A stretch of DNA of 64,000 nt from Acidovorax sp. RAC01 (GCF_001714725.1 NZ_CP016447.1:2991001-3055000); one strand, 5' to 3'. Positions 37,870-47,429 are shown, counted from the first letter of the stretch. Notes: generated by a model not told the origin, from the letters alone. Numbers and translations are program-made.

Positions 37870-38876
37870 GCGGTGGCCTTCTTCATCTGCGCCAGCCGCT
37901 GCAGCACGGCCTGCACCAGAGCGGCCACGGCGTGGGGCTGGTCGCAGGCAATGGCCTGGCGCTGCTGCATGCTGCGCAGCCAGGTGATCTGCCGCTTGGC
38001 CAGCTGGCGCGTGGCGGCAATGCCGCGCTCGCGCAGGTGGGCCAGGTTGGGCGGGGCGTCGGGCGCGCGCGCGGCCTGGAAGTCCAGTTCATCCCACACC
38101 TGGCGGTAGCCCACGCAGCGCATGGAGGGCAGGTCGGGGTGCAGGTCGCCGCGCGCGCGCAGGGCGCGCACTTCGTCCACCAGGCCGGCGGCCAGCATGG
38201 CATCAAAGCGCTGGGCGATGCGCTCGTGCAGCCAGGCCCGGTCGTCGGGTTCCAGGGAAAAAAGTGCCGTATCGCTTGCCCTGTCTGCCTTGTTTGCTAC
38301 GGATTTGGTAGTGTGAAAGCTCGACAGCGGTTGGCCCGATACATGCCACACCTCCAGCGCGCGCTGTATGCGCTGGCTGTCAGCGGGTGCCAGGCGGGCG
38401 GCAGTGGCGGGGTCTACCCGGGCCAGCTCGGCGTGCAGGGCGGGCCAGCCATGTTCGCGGGCCTGCGACTCCAGCCGCGCGCGCACTTCGGGGTCGGCCG
38501 CGGGCATGTCATCAATGCCGTCAAACAGCGCCTTGAAGTACAGCATGGTGCCGCCTACCAGCAGCGGCAGCGCCCCGCGCGCTCGGATCTCGCCCATCAG
38601 GCGGGTGGCGTCCTGCACAAACTCGGCGGCGCTGTAGGCCTGCAGCGGGTCGCGGATATCGATGAGGTGGTGGGGCACGGCGGCCAGCTCGGCGGCCGTG
38701 GGCTTGGCGGTGCCGATGTCCATGCCGCGGTAGACCAGGGCCGAATCGACGCTGATGATCTCGACCGGCTGGCCCTGGCGCGCCAGCACGGCGGCCAGCG
38801 CCAGTGCGCCTGCGGTCTTGCCCGACGCGGTGGGGCCGGCGAGGGCGATGGCGGGCAGGGCTTCAGGCGCGCTCAC
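37866..38876 (-). CDS. miaA: tRNA dimethylallyltransferase
   Basis: 336 residues; adds dimethylallyl to A37 of tRNAs that read codons starting with U. Motifs: P-loop [44 protein letters not shown] and [17 protein letters not shown], with CVGYRQVWD near the end. Start is GTG at 38876 ([14 protein letters not shown]) with GGAGAG upstream; the open frame to 39005 is inside the MFS gene. It overlaps the MFS stop by 14 bp and the ATPase start by 4 bp. Residues about 184-206, after the LSSFHTT segment, are encoded by a dispersed repeat. Confidence 0.96.
   Translation of the reverse strand: MSAPEALPAIALAGPTASGKTAGALALAAVLARQGQPVEIISVDSALVYRGMDIGTAKPTAAELAAVPHHLIDIRDPLQAYSAAEFVQDATRLMGEIRARGALPLLVGGTMLYFKALFDGIDDMPAADPEVRARLESQAREHGWPALHAELARVDPATAARLAPADSQRIQRALEVWHVSGQPLSSFHTTKSVANKADRASDTALFSLEPDDRAWLHERIAQRFDAMLAAGLVDEVRALRARGDLHPDLPSMRCVGYRQVWDELDFQAARAPDAPPNLAHLRERGIAATRQLAKRQITWLRSMQQRQAIACDQPHAVAALVQAVLQRLAQMKKATA
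38258..38325 (-). repeat. Dispersed hairpin repeat, copy 4 (in frame inside miaA)
   Basis: The plus strand shares ATCGCTTGCC and TTTGCTA with copy 8 (53835-53906) and the same spacing of blocks. In miaA it encodes [16 protein letters not shown], an insertion-like segment between conserved blocks. Confidence 0.6.
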
Positions 38877-40104
38877 GGGGCTCTCCAAACTTCTGTACCA
38901 GCGTCCACGAAATGGCGGCCAGCGCCACCGACCAGAAGCAGATGCCGCCCACCAGCGGCCACACCGTGCCGTCCAGGTGGGTGCCCAGCCAGCCGCCAAT
39001 GGCAAAGGCCACCAGCATCATCATGAAACCATTGAGCGCCGAGGCCACGCCCGCCGACCGCGGAAACGGGCCCACCGCGCCGCTTTGCCCGCAGGGCTGG
39101 TGAATGCCGTGGCCCAGCATGAACAGATAAAACGGTGCCATCAGCGCCCAGGGCTGGTGCCAGCCTGCGTAGGCCACCGCGGCCATCAGCGTGCCGCCGG
39201 CAAGGCTCAGGCCCCCCGCAATGGCGACGGTGCGCTGCAGGCCGTAGCGCCCCAGCAGGCTGCGGCACAAGAAGGTGCCCGCAAAGTACGCCGCGCAGGC
39301 CGATGCCATGACGGCGCCGTAAGCGGTGCGCGAGAGCCCCAGCACATCGATGAACACAAACGACGAAGCCGCCAGAAACGTGAACAGACCGCCGTAGCTG
39401 GCCGTGGTCTGCAGCGAAAACGCCCAGAAGGTGGGGCTGCGCAGCACCAGCGCCCAGTTGCTCACCAGCACCCGGGGCTGCAAGGCTCGCGGGTTGCGTT
39501 GCAGCAGGGTCTCGGGCATGCGCAAGGCCACCAGCGCGAGCGTGACCACGGCATACACCGTCAGCGCCAGCAGCGCCGCGCGCCAGCCCAGCCATTCACT
39601 GAGCAGGCCCCCCAGCGGCGCGCAGATGCAGGCGACGATGCCCAGGCCAGTCAGCGCCTTCGACATGGCGCGTGCGCCCTCCACGGGGGTGTACAGGTCG
39701 CGCACGATGGCGCGCGCGCACATCACCACCGCGCCCATGGCGGCGCCCTGCGCAATGCGCCACACGATCAGCAGCGCCATCGAGGGTGCCAGCGCAGCAC
39801 CCAGCGACGCTGCGGTGTAGATGGCCAGCCCCGCCAGCAGCACGGGCCGCCGCCCGTAGCGGTCGGACAGGGGCCCCCACACCATTTGGGAGCAGCCAAA
39901 CGCCAGCAGCAGGCCACTGAGCGTGAGCTGCGCGGCCGACAGCTGCGCACCCAGGCTGCGGGTGAGGGCCGGCAATGCCGGAAGGTACAGGTCGGTGGTG
40001 ACGGGCTGGATGCTGAGCAGCAGCGCCAGCACCAGGATGGCCAGACCAGGCTGCACGGATGCCGAAACAGCCGCGGGCACTGCGGTGGCGGAGGGGGCGG
40101 ACAT
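38863..40104 (-). CDS. MFS efflux transporter, Bcr/CflA-type
   Basis: 413 residues, 12 membrane helices. Bcr/CflA drug-efflux marks: [18 protein letters not shown] in helix 1, [19 protein letters not shown] in loop 2-3, and [18 protein letters not shown]. Such proteins export drugs, sulfonamides or cysteine-pathway metabolites in exchange for protons; substrate unknown. First gene of an MFS-miaA-ATPase chain with overlapping ends. Confidence 0.92.
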   Translation of the reverse strand: MSAPSATAVPAAVSASVQPGLAILVLALLLSIQPVTTDLYLPALPALTRSLGAQLSAAQLTLSGLLLAFGCSQMVWGPLSDRYGRRPVLLAGLAIYTAASLGAALAPSMALLIVWRIAQGAAMGAVVMCARAIVRDLYTPVEGARAMSKALTGLGIVACICAPLGGLLSEWLGWRAALLALTVYAVVTLALVALRMPETLLQRNPRALQPRVLVSNWALVLRSPTFWAFSLQTTASYGGLFTFLAASSFVFIDVLGLSRTAYGAVMASACAAYFAGTFLCRSLLGRYGLQRTVAIAGGLSLAGGTLMAAVAYAGWHQPWALMAPFYLFMLGHGIHQPCGQSGAVGPFPRSAGVASALNGFMMMLVAFAIGGWLGTHLDGTVWPLVGGICFWSVALAAISWTLVQKFGEPRERA

Positions 40105-40248
40105 ATCCAGTCGAGGGTACCAGATGGCGCTGGCGGCAGCGGCTGCCGGTCCAGGGTGCGCGAGGTGCGCAGACCGGAACGTCGCCAGGTGCGTGGCTGC
40201 AGGGTTGCGGCAGCGTTGCCGAGGGCCGAGGGTGCTGCAGCCTCGCCG

Positions 40249-41127
40249 TTATCGTGGCAGGGCGGCCGTGGTGGCGCCCGTGCCTGTCGCCAACGGCGAC
40301 AGCCTGAACAGCGATTCCACCGCCTCGCGGTACAGCGGCTGGCCCACCGAATTGGTGCTGTGGTGCGAGCCGCCTTCCACCAGCACGAAGCGCTTGGGCT
40401 CCTGTGCGGCCTCGTACAGCTTGCGACCCAGCGCGGGCAGGATCAGCCGGTCTTCGCTGCCGTGCACCACCAGCAGCGGCGATCCGATCTGCGACACCTT
40501 GCGGACCGATTCGAACCGCTGCGTGATGAGCCCCGACACCGGCAGCCATCCCCACTTGAAGGTGCTGACCACGTCGGCGATGCTGGTGAAGGTGCCTTCC
40601 ACCATGGTGCCCTGCTCGTCGTCCACCTGGCGCGCCAGATCGATCGCAATGGCCCCGCCCAGCGAGTGGCCGAAGATGTAGCGCGGCTTGCCGGGCTGCT
40701 GCTGCGCCAGCCAGCCCCAGGCAGCGCGCGCGTCTTCGGCGGCGGTGGCCTCGGACGGCAGGCCCGCGCTGCTTTGCCCGAAGCCGCGGTAGTCGATGGC
40801 CAGCACCGAAAAGCCCAGCTCCTGCATGCGCCGGATGCGGCCCGATGAGCCCGACACGTTCCAGCGCGCACCATGCAGGTACAGCATCACCGGCGCATCG
40901 GCCCGCTCGTGCGGCAGCCACAGGCCATGCAGCTTTTCTGCCTTGCCGGTGCTGTCCGAATCAAAGGCAATCCACACGTCCTGCATGCCTTCGGTGGACG
41001 ACGCGCCGCCCCAGCTGCGGTCGCTGGGCTGAAAGATCCACTCGCGCTGCTTGGCATCGAGGGTGGCACAACCGGCAGACACAAGGACGGCCAGCGCGGT
41101 GGAGATAAGGAGCAGCGCGCGTTTCAT
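40249..41127 (-). CDS. Alpha/beta hydrolase, lipoprotein
   Basis: 292 residues. A lipoprotein signal (LLLISTALAVLVSAGC, lipid Cys about residue 19) places it in the envelope. The hydrolase core has VMLYLHGARWNVSG (oxyanion loop), VLAIDYRGFGQS, nucleophile elbow FGHSLGGA (Ser), PLLVVHGSEDRLI (Asp) and VEGGSHHS (His). Substrate unknown; it resembles the peptidase S9/BAAT-like clan. Start ATG at 41127. It lies 71 bp from pilU on the same strand and could be read from it. Confidence 0.88.
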   Translation of the reverse strand: MKRALLLISTALAVLVSAGCATLDAKQREWIFQPSDRSWGGASSTEGMQDVWIAFDSDSTGKAEKLHGLWLPHERADAPVMLYLHGARWNVSGSSGRIRRMQELGFSVLAIDYRGFGQSSAGLPSEATAAEDARAAWGWLAQQQPGKPRYIFGHSLGGAIAIDLARQVDDEQGTMVEGTFTSIADVVSTFKWGWLPVSGLITQRFESVRKVSQIGSPLLVVHGSEDRLILPALGRKLYEAAQEPKRFVLVEGGSHHSTNSVGQPLYREAVESLFRLSPLATGTGATTAALPR

Positions 41128-41197
41128 GCAGTCACAGACCCGCCAGGTCGCCGAAAGTTCGCAGCCAGGGGGTGTGCACAGCCGTCTTTACAACCCG

Positions 41198-42331
41198 TCA
41201 GTACAGGCGCGATGCCGACTGCATGGGCGAGGAGGTGTCGATGGAGAGATCGCCCGCGTCCTGCGCGCTCACGCCCGCTGCCAGGCGCACGCGCAGCGCC
41301 AGGTCGGTGCGCGAGTCGGCGTTGTGCAGGGCTTCTTCGAGCGAGATGCGACCTTCGGTGTACAGCTGGTACAGCGCCTGGTCGAAGGTGCACATGCCGA
41401 TCTCGGTGCTGTGGCCCATGGTTTCCTTGATGCTTGCAAACTCGCCCTTGCCGATCAGGTCGGCGATGTAGGGCGAGTTGAGCATCACTTCCACCGCAGG
41501 CACCAGCTTTTCATGCAGGCCCGGGATGAGCCGCTGCGACACCACGCCCGCCAGGTTCAGGCTCAGGTCCATCAGCAGCTGGTGGTGGGCGTCTTCGGGG
41601 AAGAAGTTGATAACGCGTTCCATGGCCTGGTTGGCATTGTTGGCGTGCAGCGTGGTCAGGCACAGGTGCCCGGTTTCGGCAAACGCGATGGCCTGCTTCA
41701 TGGTGTTGCGGTCGCGCACCTCGCCGATCATGATCACGTCTGGCGCCTCGCGCAGCGCGTTCTTCAGGGCTTCTTCGTACGAGTGCGTGTCGATGCCCAC
41801 CTCGCGCTGGTCCACCACCGAGCGCTTGTGCGCGTGCAAGAACTCCAGCGGGTCTTCGATGGTGAGGATGTGACCGGTGACGTTTTCGTTGCGGTAGTTG
41901 ATCATCGACGCCAGCGTGGTCGACTTGCCCGAGCCCGTGGCGCCTGTCACCAGCACCAGCCCGCGCTTGTGCAGCACCAGCTTTTCCAGGATGGGCGGCA
42001 GGCCCAGTGCAGCCAGTGGCGGAATCTTGTTCTTGATGTAGCGCACCACCATGCCGGTTTCGCCGCGCTGCACGAACACGTTGACGCGAAAGCGCCCCAG
42101 ATTCTCGGCCGAGATCGACAGGTTCATCTCCTGCCGCGCCTCGAACTCGCTGATCTGCTTTTCATTCATGACCGCATAGGCCAGCTGCTTGACCTGGCCA
42201 GGCAGCAGCGCAGGCATCTTGAGCGGATGCGTGACGCCTTCGATCTTGAGGTTGACGGGGGCTCCCACGCTGAAAAACAGGTCGGAGCCGCCTTTTTCGA
42301 CCATGACATTGAGGAAGCTGAAGATCTCCAC
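41198..42331 (-). CDS. pilU: Twitching motility ATPase PilU
   Basis: 377 residues. PilU is the accessory retraction ATPase of type IV pili that works with PilT. I chose GTG at 42331 because VEIFSFLNVMVEKGGSDLFF aligns with the Pseudomonas PilU start (MEFEKLLRLMVEKGGSDLF) and CAGGAG precedes it; a longer open frame runs to 42397. Motifs: Walker A VTGATGSGKSTTLAS, Asp box ILTIEDPLEFLH, Walker B APDVIMIGEVRD and His box LCLTTLHANN. pilT, its usual neighbour, is not adjacent. Confidence 0.95.
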   Translation of the reverse strand: MEIFSFLNVMVEKGGSDLFFSVGAPVNLKIEGVTHPLKMPALLPGQVKQLAYAVMNEKQISEFEARQEMNLSISAENLGRFRVNVFVQRGETGMVVRYIKNKIPPLAALGLPPILEKLVLHKRGLVLVTGATGSGKSTTLASMINYRNENVTGHILTIEDPLEFLHAHKRSVVDQREVGIDTHSYEEALKNALREAPDVIMIGEVRDRNTMKQAIAFAETGHLCLTTLHANNANQAMERVINFFPEDAHHQLLMDLSLNLAGVVSQRLIPGLHEKLVPAVEVMLNSPYIADLIGKGEFASIKETMGHSTEIGMCTFDQALYQLYTEGRISLEEALHNADSRTDLALRVRLAAGVSAQDAGDLSIDTSSPMQSASRLY

Positions 42332-42396
42332 CGCGCACTCCTGAACCGAGTTATTTGTAACTACCCGTAGCATAGCCCGGCCTTCCCAAGCGCCCA

Positions 42397-42419
42397 CAAA
42401 AATGGGGCCGAAGCCCCAT
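42397..42419 (-). terminator. Rho-independent terminator after gdhA
   Basis: On the minus strand ATGGGGC and GCCCCAT (42413-42419 and 42402-42408) form a 7-bp stem with a TTCG loop, followed by TTTTTG. It lies 42 bp after the gdhA stop, upstream of pilU. Confidence 0.9.
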
Positions 42420-42460
42420 GTTTTGCGTGTTTGGGCGGCGCTGCGCCGGCGACTGCTGCG

Positions 42461-43804
42461 TTACACCACACCCTGGGCCAGCATGGCGTCGGCCACCTTC
42501 ACAAAACCGGCGATGTTGGCGCCGTCGATGTAGCTCACGCTGCCGTCGGCGCGCTTGCCGTAGCGCAGGCAGGCTGCGTGGATGCCCTGCATGATCTGCA
42601 AGAGGCGTGCGTCCACTTCCTCGCGCGGCCACGACAGGCGGGCCGAGTTCTGGCTCATCTCCAGGCCCGAGGTGGCCACGCCACCGGCGTTGCTGGCCTT
42701 GCCCGGCGCATACAGCACGCCGGCGGCCTCGAACGCCTTGGCGGCCTCGATGGTCGAGGGCATGTTGGCGCCTTCGGCCACGCACAGCACGCCGTTCTTG
42801 ATCAGGGTGGCTGCGTCGTGCTCGTCCAGCTCGTTTTGCGTGGCACAGGGCAGGGCCACATCCACCTTCACATGCCAGGGGCGCACGCCGGGCTCGAACT
42901 TGACGCCGGTGCGGGCAGCGTAGTCGCTCACGCGGCCGTAGTGGTGGTTCTTCACGTCCATCAGGATGGCCAGCTTCTCGGGCGTGAAGCCGTCTTCGTC
43001 CACGATGGTGCCGCTCGAGTCCGACACGGTGATCACCTTGGCGCCCAGCTCCATGGCCTTTTCGACCGCGTACTGCGCCACGTTGCCCGAGCCCGAGACC
43101 GACACGCGCAGGCCATCGAACGAGCGGCTGCGCGTCTTGAGCATTTCATCCGCAAAGTACACCGTGCCGTAGCCCGTGGCTTCGGGGCGGATGAGCGAGC
43201 CGCCGAACGACAGCCCCTTGCCGGTGAATACGCAGTCCGAGCGGTTGCTGAGCTTCTTGTACATGCCTGCCATGTAGCCCACCTCGCGGCCACCCACACC
43301 GATGTCGCCTGCTGGCACGTCGGTGTCTGCGCCCACATGGCGGAAGAGCTCCGACACAAACGCCTGGCAAAAGCGCATCACTTCGCCGGGGCTCTTGCCC
43401 TTGGGGTCAAAGTCAGAGCCGCCCTTGCCGCCGCCCATGGGCAGCGTGGTCAGGGCGTTCTTGAAGGTCTGCTCGAAGGCCAGGAACTTCAGCACCGACA
43501 GGTTGACCGACGGGTGAAACCGCAGGCCGCCCTTGTACGGGCCAATCGCCATGCTGTGCTGGATGCGGTAGCCGCGGTTGACCTGCACCGTGCCATGGTC
43601 GTCCACCCACGAGACGCGGAACATCACGATGCGCTCGGGCTCCACCAGGCGTTCCAGCAGGCCGTGCTCGGCGTAGCGCGGGTGCTTTTCAATGAACGGC
43701 CACAGGCTCTCCATGACTTCCGTGACCGCCTGGAGGAATTCAGGCTGGCCAGGGTTGCGAAGCGCTACCTGCGAGAGGAAGCTGCCTACGGACTCGTGTT
43801 TCAT
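42461..43804 (-). CDS. gdhA: Glutamate dehydrogenase, NADP-type
   Basis: 447 residues, the same length as the E. coli GdhA hexamer; assimilates ammonia into glutamate with NADPH. Motifs: GYRIQHSMAIGPYKGGLRFH, catalytic-Lys region LPMGGGKGGSDFDPKGKS, DVPAGDIGVGGREVGYM and Rossmann SVSGSGNVAQYAVEKAME. The start is ATG at 43804 (MKHESVGSF); an in-frame TTG lies 18 bp upstream. Its upstream gap has two repeated GCACCAA half-sites (see findings) but no certain promoter. Confidence 0.97.
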   Translation of the reverse strand: MKHESVGSFLSQVALRNPGQPEFLQAVTEVMESLWPFIEKHPRYAEHGLLERLVEPERIVMFRVSWVDDHGTVQVNRGYRIQHSMAIGPYKGGLRFHPSVNLSVLKFLAFEQTFKNALTTLPMGGGKGGSDFDPKGKSPGEVMRFCQAFVSELFRHVGADTDVPAGDIGVGGREVGYMAGMYKKLSNRSDCVFTGKGLSFGGSLIRPEATGYGTVYFADEMLKTRSRSFDGLRVSVSGSGNVAQYAVEKAMELGAKVITVSDSSGTIVDEDGFTPEKLAILMDVKNHHYGRVSDYAARTGVKFEPGVRPWHVKVDVALPCATQNELDEHDAATLIKNGVLCVAEGANMPSTIEAAKAFEAAGVLYAPGKASNAGGVATSGLEMSQNSARLSWPREEVDARLLQIMQGIHAACLRYGKRADGSVSYIDGANIAGFVKVADAMLAQGVV

Positions 43805-44050
43805 GACAAAGGCTTTCTGCAATAAAAAATGGGGGCAGGCAAGAGCGCGCTGCGCACCAAATTATGTCAAAAACGCATTCCTTGATGCACCAATGTCGAG
43901 CAAAGCCGATTTCCATCCGCAATTTGCGCCCTTGTTTTGTGCATTGGCACTTCGTTCGCCCTGTCTTGGTGCTGTCACACGATGTCACCACTTCGTCATG
44001 GCGCAGGGCTAGAGTGGTCTGCTTTTAAACACAACAACCGAGGAGAAGGC

Positions 44051-45220
44051 ATGCACAGAGATACAACAGGTGCGCGATGGAGTGCTTTGGCCGTGGCGGC
44101 GCTGCTGGCTGCTTGCGGCGGCAGTGACGACAGCCGCTATCCCACGCTGGACGGCAGCAAGCCGCTGGTGATTGGCCACCGTGGCGCCAGCGGTTATCTG
44201 CCCGAGCACACGCTGGAGAGCTACCGCCGTGCGGTGGAGCTGGGCGCCGACTTCATCGAACCCGACCTGGTGGCCACCAAGGACGGCGTGCTGGTGGCAC
44301 GCCACGAGCCCAACATCACCAGCACCACCGACGTTGCCACCCGCGCCGAATTCGCGTCGCGCAAGACCAAGAAGGTGGTCGATGGCGTGGAAGAAGAAGG
44401 CTGGTTTGCGTCGGACTTCACCCTGGCCGAAATCAAGACCCTGCGCGCCGTGCAGCCCATGGCCGAGCGCGACCAGTCGTTCAACGGCAGGTTCCAGATC
44501 CCCACGCTCGAGGAAGTGCTGGACCTGGCCCGGGCCGAAGGCGCCAAGGCGGGCCGCACGGTGGGCGTGTACCCCGAAACCAAGCACCCCACTTACCACG
44601 TCAACCTGGGCCTGCAGCTGGAAGACCGCCTGCTGGCCATCCTGGCCAAGTACGGCTACACCACCAAGGCCTCGCCGGTGATCGTGCAGTCGTTCGAGGT
44701 GTCGAACCTCAAGTACCTGCGCACCAAGACCCAGGTGCGCCTGGTGCAGCTGGTGGATGCCGACGACGTGAACCCCGACGGCACCATGTCGCTGGTGGCC
44801 CCGTACGACAAGCCGTATGACTTTGCCGTGGCCGGTGACCGCCGCACCTTTGCCAGCCTGCTCACGCCCGATGGCCTCAAGGAAGTGAAAACCTACGCCG
44901 ATGGCATCGGCCCCTGGAAGCCGTACCTGATCCCTTCGAAGCAGGTGGATGCCAACCGCGACGGCAAGGCCGACGACCTCAATGGTGACGGCAGGATCGA
45001 CGACCGCGACCGCGTGATGATGCCCGCCACCGATGTGGTGAAAAACGCCCATGCCGTGGGCCTGATGGTGCACCCCTACACCTTCCGCAGCGAGGCACGC
45101 CGCCTCGCCTCGGACTTCAAGGGCGACCCGAAGGCCGAGTACAAGCTGTTCTATGAACTGGGCGTGGATGGGGTGTTCAGCGACTTTCCGGACGTTGCCA
45201 AGGCGGCTCGGGACAATTGA
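44051..45220 (+). CDS. glpQ: Glycerophosphodiester phosphodiesterase, lipoprotein
   Basis: 389 residues from ATG at 44051 with GAGGAGAAGG upstream. The lipoprotein signal ends [10 protein letters not shown] (Cys about residue 21). GDPD motifs [39 protein letters not shown] and [11 protein letters not shown] are typical; GlpQ-type enzymes release glycerol 3-phosphate from deacylated phospholipids. About residues 300-323 contain two EF-hand-like acidic loops, [10 protein letters not shown] and [10 protein letters not shown], suggesting Ca2+ binding beyond the usual catalytic site. Diverges from gdhA. Confidence 0.93.
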   Translation: MHRDTTGARWSALAVAALLAACGGSDDSRYPTLDGSKPLVIGHRGASGYLPEHTLESYRRAVELGADFIEPDLVATKDGVLVARHEPNITSTTDVATRAEFASRKTKKVVDGVEEEGWFASDFTLAEIKTLRAVQPMAERDQSFNGRFQIPTLEEVLDLARAEGAKAGRTVGVYPETKHPTYHVNLGLQLEDRLLAILAKYGYTTKASPVIVQSFEVSNLKYLRTKTQVRLVQLVDADDVNPDGTMSLVAPYDKPYDFAVAGDRRTFASLLTPDGLKEVKTYADGIGPWKPYLIPSKQVDANRDGKADDLNGDGRIDDRDRVMMPATDVVKNAHAVGLMVHPYTFRSEARRLASDFKGDPKAEYKLFYELGVDGVFSDFPDVAKAARDN

Positions 45221-45223
45221 ATT

Positions 45224-45280
45224 CCCCCTGAGGGGGACGCACCCGGTGGCCCGGCAAGGCCGGTTCCACGGGTGCACTGG
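45224..45280 (+). repeat. Compound hairpins after glpQ
   Basis: CCCCC-TGA-GGGGG (45224-45236) is followed by a long stem with GCACCCG (45239-45245) and CGGGTGC (45269-45275) and an inner CCGGC-AAG-GCCGG. It is intergenic, 4 bp after the glpQ stop. I suspect a dispersed Comamonadaceae repeat, but only this copy is in the window. Confidence 0.45.
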
Positions 45281-45332
45281 TCTGAGGGCGCGTCAGTGGC
45301 GGCAGCCCTTGGGCTTGACTGGGACGGAGTCC

Positions 45333-45357
45333 ATCGGCCCGCGAGGCCGATTTTTTT
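45333..45357 (+). terminator. Rho-independent terminator after glpQ
   Basis: Perfect 7-bp stem ATCGGCC (45333-45339) / GGCCGAT (45345-45351), loop CGCGA, then seven Ts. It lies in the gap between the convergent glpQ and mutL ends. Confidence 0.92.
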
Positions 45358-45371
45358 GGGTTACGGTTGCC

Positions 45372-47429
45372 TCACCGTCCACGCAAAAACAACCCGTCCA
45401 GTTCCTTCATCGTGAGCTGCCGCCACGTCGGCCGCCCGTGGTTGCACTGGTCGCTGCGGTCGGTGGTTTCCATCTGCCGCAGCAGAGCGTTCATTTCGTC
45501 GATGGTGAGCCTGCGGTTGGCGCGCACGGCGCCGTGGCAGGCCATGGTGCCCAGGATCTCGTTACGGGCACGTTGCACCACGGTGGTGGCGTCGTGCGCG
45601 GCCAGTTCGGCCAGCACGCTGCGGGCCAGCTCCACCGGGTCGCCTTGCGCCAGCGTGGTGGGCACCGCGCGCACGGCCAGGGTTTTGGGCGAGAAGGGCA
45701 CCACTTCCAGCCCCAGCGTGGCCAGCACGTCGGCAGACTCTTCCGCGGTGGCCACTTCCTGCGGCGTGGCGGCGAAGGTGGCCGGGATCAGCAGGGGCTG
45801 GCTGGCAATGCGCGCTCCACTGTCCACCTGCGCCTTCAGGCGCTCGTACACGATGCGTTCGTGTGCGGCGTGCATGTCGACGATGACCATGCCCTGGGCG
45901 TTCTCGGCCAGGATGTAGACGCCGTGCAACTGGGCCACGGCTTTGCCCAGCGGCCAGGTGCCCAGGTCCTGCGCCTGGGGCCACGCGGCTTCGTCGCCTG
46001 CCCTGGCGGGTGCGCCGGACCCGGTTGCGGCGCCTTGGGATGTGGATGCAGGGGCTGCTGACGAGGGCAGCGCAGCGGATGCCGGTGCGCCTTCGGCGAA
46101 TGCTTCGCCGCCCCAGTGGGCCAACGGGGCGACCGGCGCTGCGGGCAGTGCGTCGGCGGTGTCGTTGCGCGGCCCCCACAGCGCCTGCAGATCTGCTACG
46201 TGGTGGCCACGTTCATCAAATTTGATAGCTGCCTGCGCTTGCCAGTTCTGCGCTGGCGGCCTGTTTGGCTTGAAATGGTCACTGTCAGCCGCCGTGTCGG
46301 GCACCGTGCCGGCAGCGGCGGCGGCTGAGGTGGCGGCCAGCGCAGCGGCGCGGGGCGCGGCCAGCGCGTTTTCGACCGCGTGGCGCACGGCCTGGTGCAC
46401 CTCGCGGCTGTCCCGAAAGCGCACTTCGATCTTGGTCGGGTGTACGTTCACATCCACGCGGGCCGGGTCGATCTCGACATACAGCGCGTAGATGGGCTGT
46501 TTGTGGCCGTGCAGCACGTCTTCGTAGGCGCTGCGGGCGGCGTGGGTCAGCACCTTGTCGCGCACGAAGCGGCCGTTGACGTAGCAGTACTGGTGGTCGG
46601 GCCGCGAGCGGGCGGCATCAGGCAGGCCCGCGCGCCCGGTGACGGTGACGGGGCCCACGCGGTGCTGCACGGCGACCGACTGCGTGACGAAGTCTTCACC
46701 CAGCACGTCGGCCAGGCGGCGGGCCAGCGCGTCTTGCCCGTCCTGGGCTTGCTGGGGCTGGCCGGGCGTGAAGGTTGTGCGCCACTGCTCCACCAGCTTG
46801 CCTTCGTGCCAGATGGCAAAGCCCACGTCAGGCCGCGCCAGCGCATGGCGCCGTACGGATTCCACGCAGTGCGCCAGCTCGGTGGCGTCGGTCTTCAAAA
46901 ATTTGCGGCGCGCGGGGGTGGAAAAGAACAGCTCCTTCACCTCCACCGTGGTGCCGGTGCTGCGCGCCGCGGGGCGCAGTTCGCCGCTGCGGGCGTCCAG
47001 CAAAAAGGCGCTGCCCTGGGCGGCAGGGCGCGAGAGCAGGGTCATCTCGGACACCGAGGCAATGGCGGCCAGCGCCTCGCCGCGAAAGCCCATGGTGGCC
47101 ACGGTTTCCAGGTCGGTCAGGCTGGTGATCTTGCTGGTGGCGTGGCGGCGCAGTGCCACGGGCAGCTCGTCTTGGGGAATGCCACCGCCATCGTCTTCCA
47201 CGGTGATCAGTCGCACGCCGCCCGCCAGCAGCCGCACCGTGATCTGCGTGGCCCCGGCATCCAGCGCGTTGTCCACCAGCTCGCGCACCACCGAGGCGGG
47301 GCGCTCCACCACTTCGCCTGCGGCGATCTGGCTGATCAGCTCGTCGGGCAGGTCGCGGATGGGGCGGCGGGTGGGGGCGGAAGCGGGCTGCTGCAAGGTG
47401 ACAGCAATGGGCGGGGTGGGGTCGTTCAC
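45372..47429 (-). CDS. mutL: DNA mismatch repair protein MutL
   Basis: 685 residues. The N-terminal GHKL ATPase has IAAGEVVERPASVVRELVDN, ALDAGATQITV, DDGGGIPQDEL and MGFRGEALASI-type text (MGFRGEALAAIASVSE). The C-terminal domain has DMHAAHERIVYERL, CHGAVRANRRL and CNHGRPTW, the motifs of metal-dependent MutL endonucleases found in bacteria without MutH. The linker is long and Ala/Pro-rich (about 360-475); residues about 385-406 are encoded by a dispersed repeat. It coordinates repair after MutS. Its start is 103 bp from the divergent dedA gene. Confidence 0.97.
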   Translation of the reverse strand: MNDPTPPIAVTLQQPASAPTRRPIRDLPDELISQIAAGEVVERPASVVRELVDNALDAGATQITVRLLAGGVRLITVEDDGGGIPQDELPVALRRHATSKITSLTDLETVATMGFRGEALAAIASVSEMTLLSRPAAQGSAFLLDARSGELRPAARSTGTTVEVKELFFSTPARRKFLKTDATELAHCVESVRRHALARPDVGFAIWHEGKLVEQWRTTFTPGQPQQAQDGQDALARRLADVLGEDFVTQSVAVQHRVGPVTVTGRAGLPDAARSRPDHQYCYVNGRFVRDKVLTHAARSAYEDVLHGHKQPIYALYVEIDPARVDVNVHPTKIEVRFRDSREVHQAVRHAVENALAAPRAAALAATSAAAAAGTVPDTAADSDHFKPNRPPAQNWQAQAAIKFDERGHHVADLQALWGPRNDTADALPAAPVAPLAHWGGEAFAEGAPASAALPSSAAPASTSQGAATGSGAPARAGDEAAWPQAQDLGTWPLGKAVAQLHGVYILAENAQGMVIVDMHAAHERIVYERLKAQVDSGARIASQPLLIPATFAATPQEVATAEESADVLATLGLEVVPFSPKTLAVRAVPTTLAQGDPVELARSVLAELAAHDATTVVQRARNEILGTMACHGAVRANRRLTIDEMNALLRQMETTDRSDQCNHGRPTWRQLTMKELDGLFLRGR
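46213..46276 (-). repeat. Dispersed hairpin repeat, copy 5 (in frame inside the mutL linker)
   Basis: The plus strand reads AAATTTGATAGCTGCC, then GCGCTT, GCGCTGGCGGCC and TTTGGCTTGAAA. The last block is also present in copy 6 (48228-48296), and GATAGCTGC is shared with copy 1. It encodes QNWQAQAAIKFDERG in the mutL frame, in the variable linker where insertion is tolerated. Confidence 0.65.
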
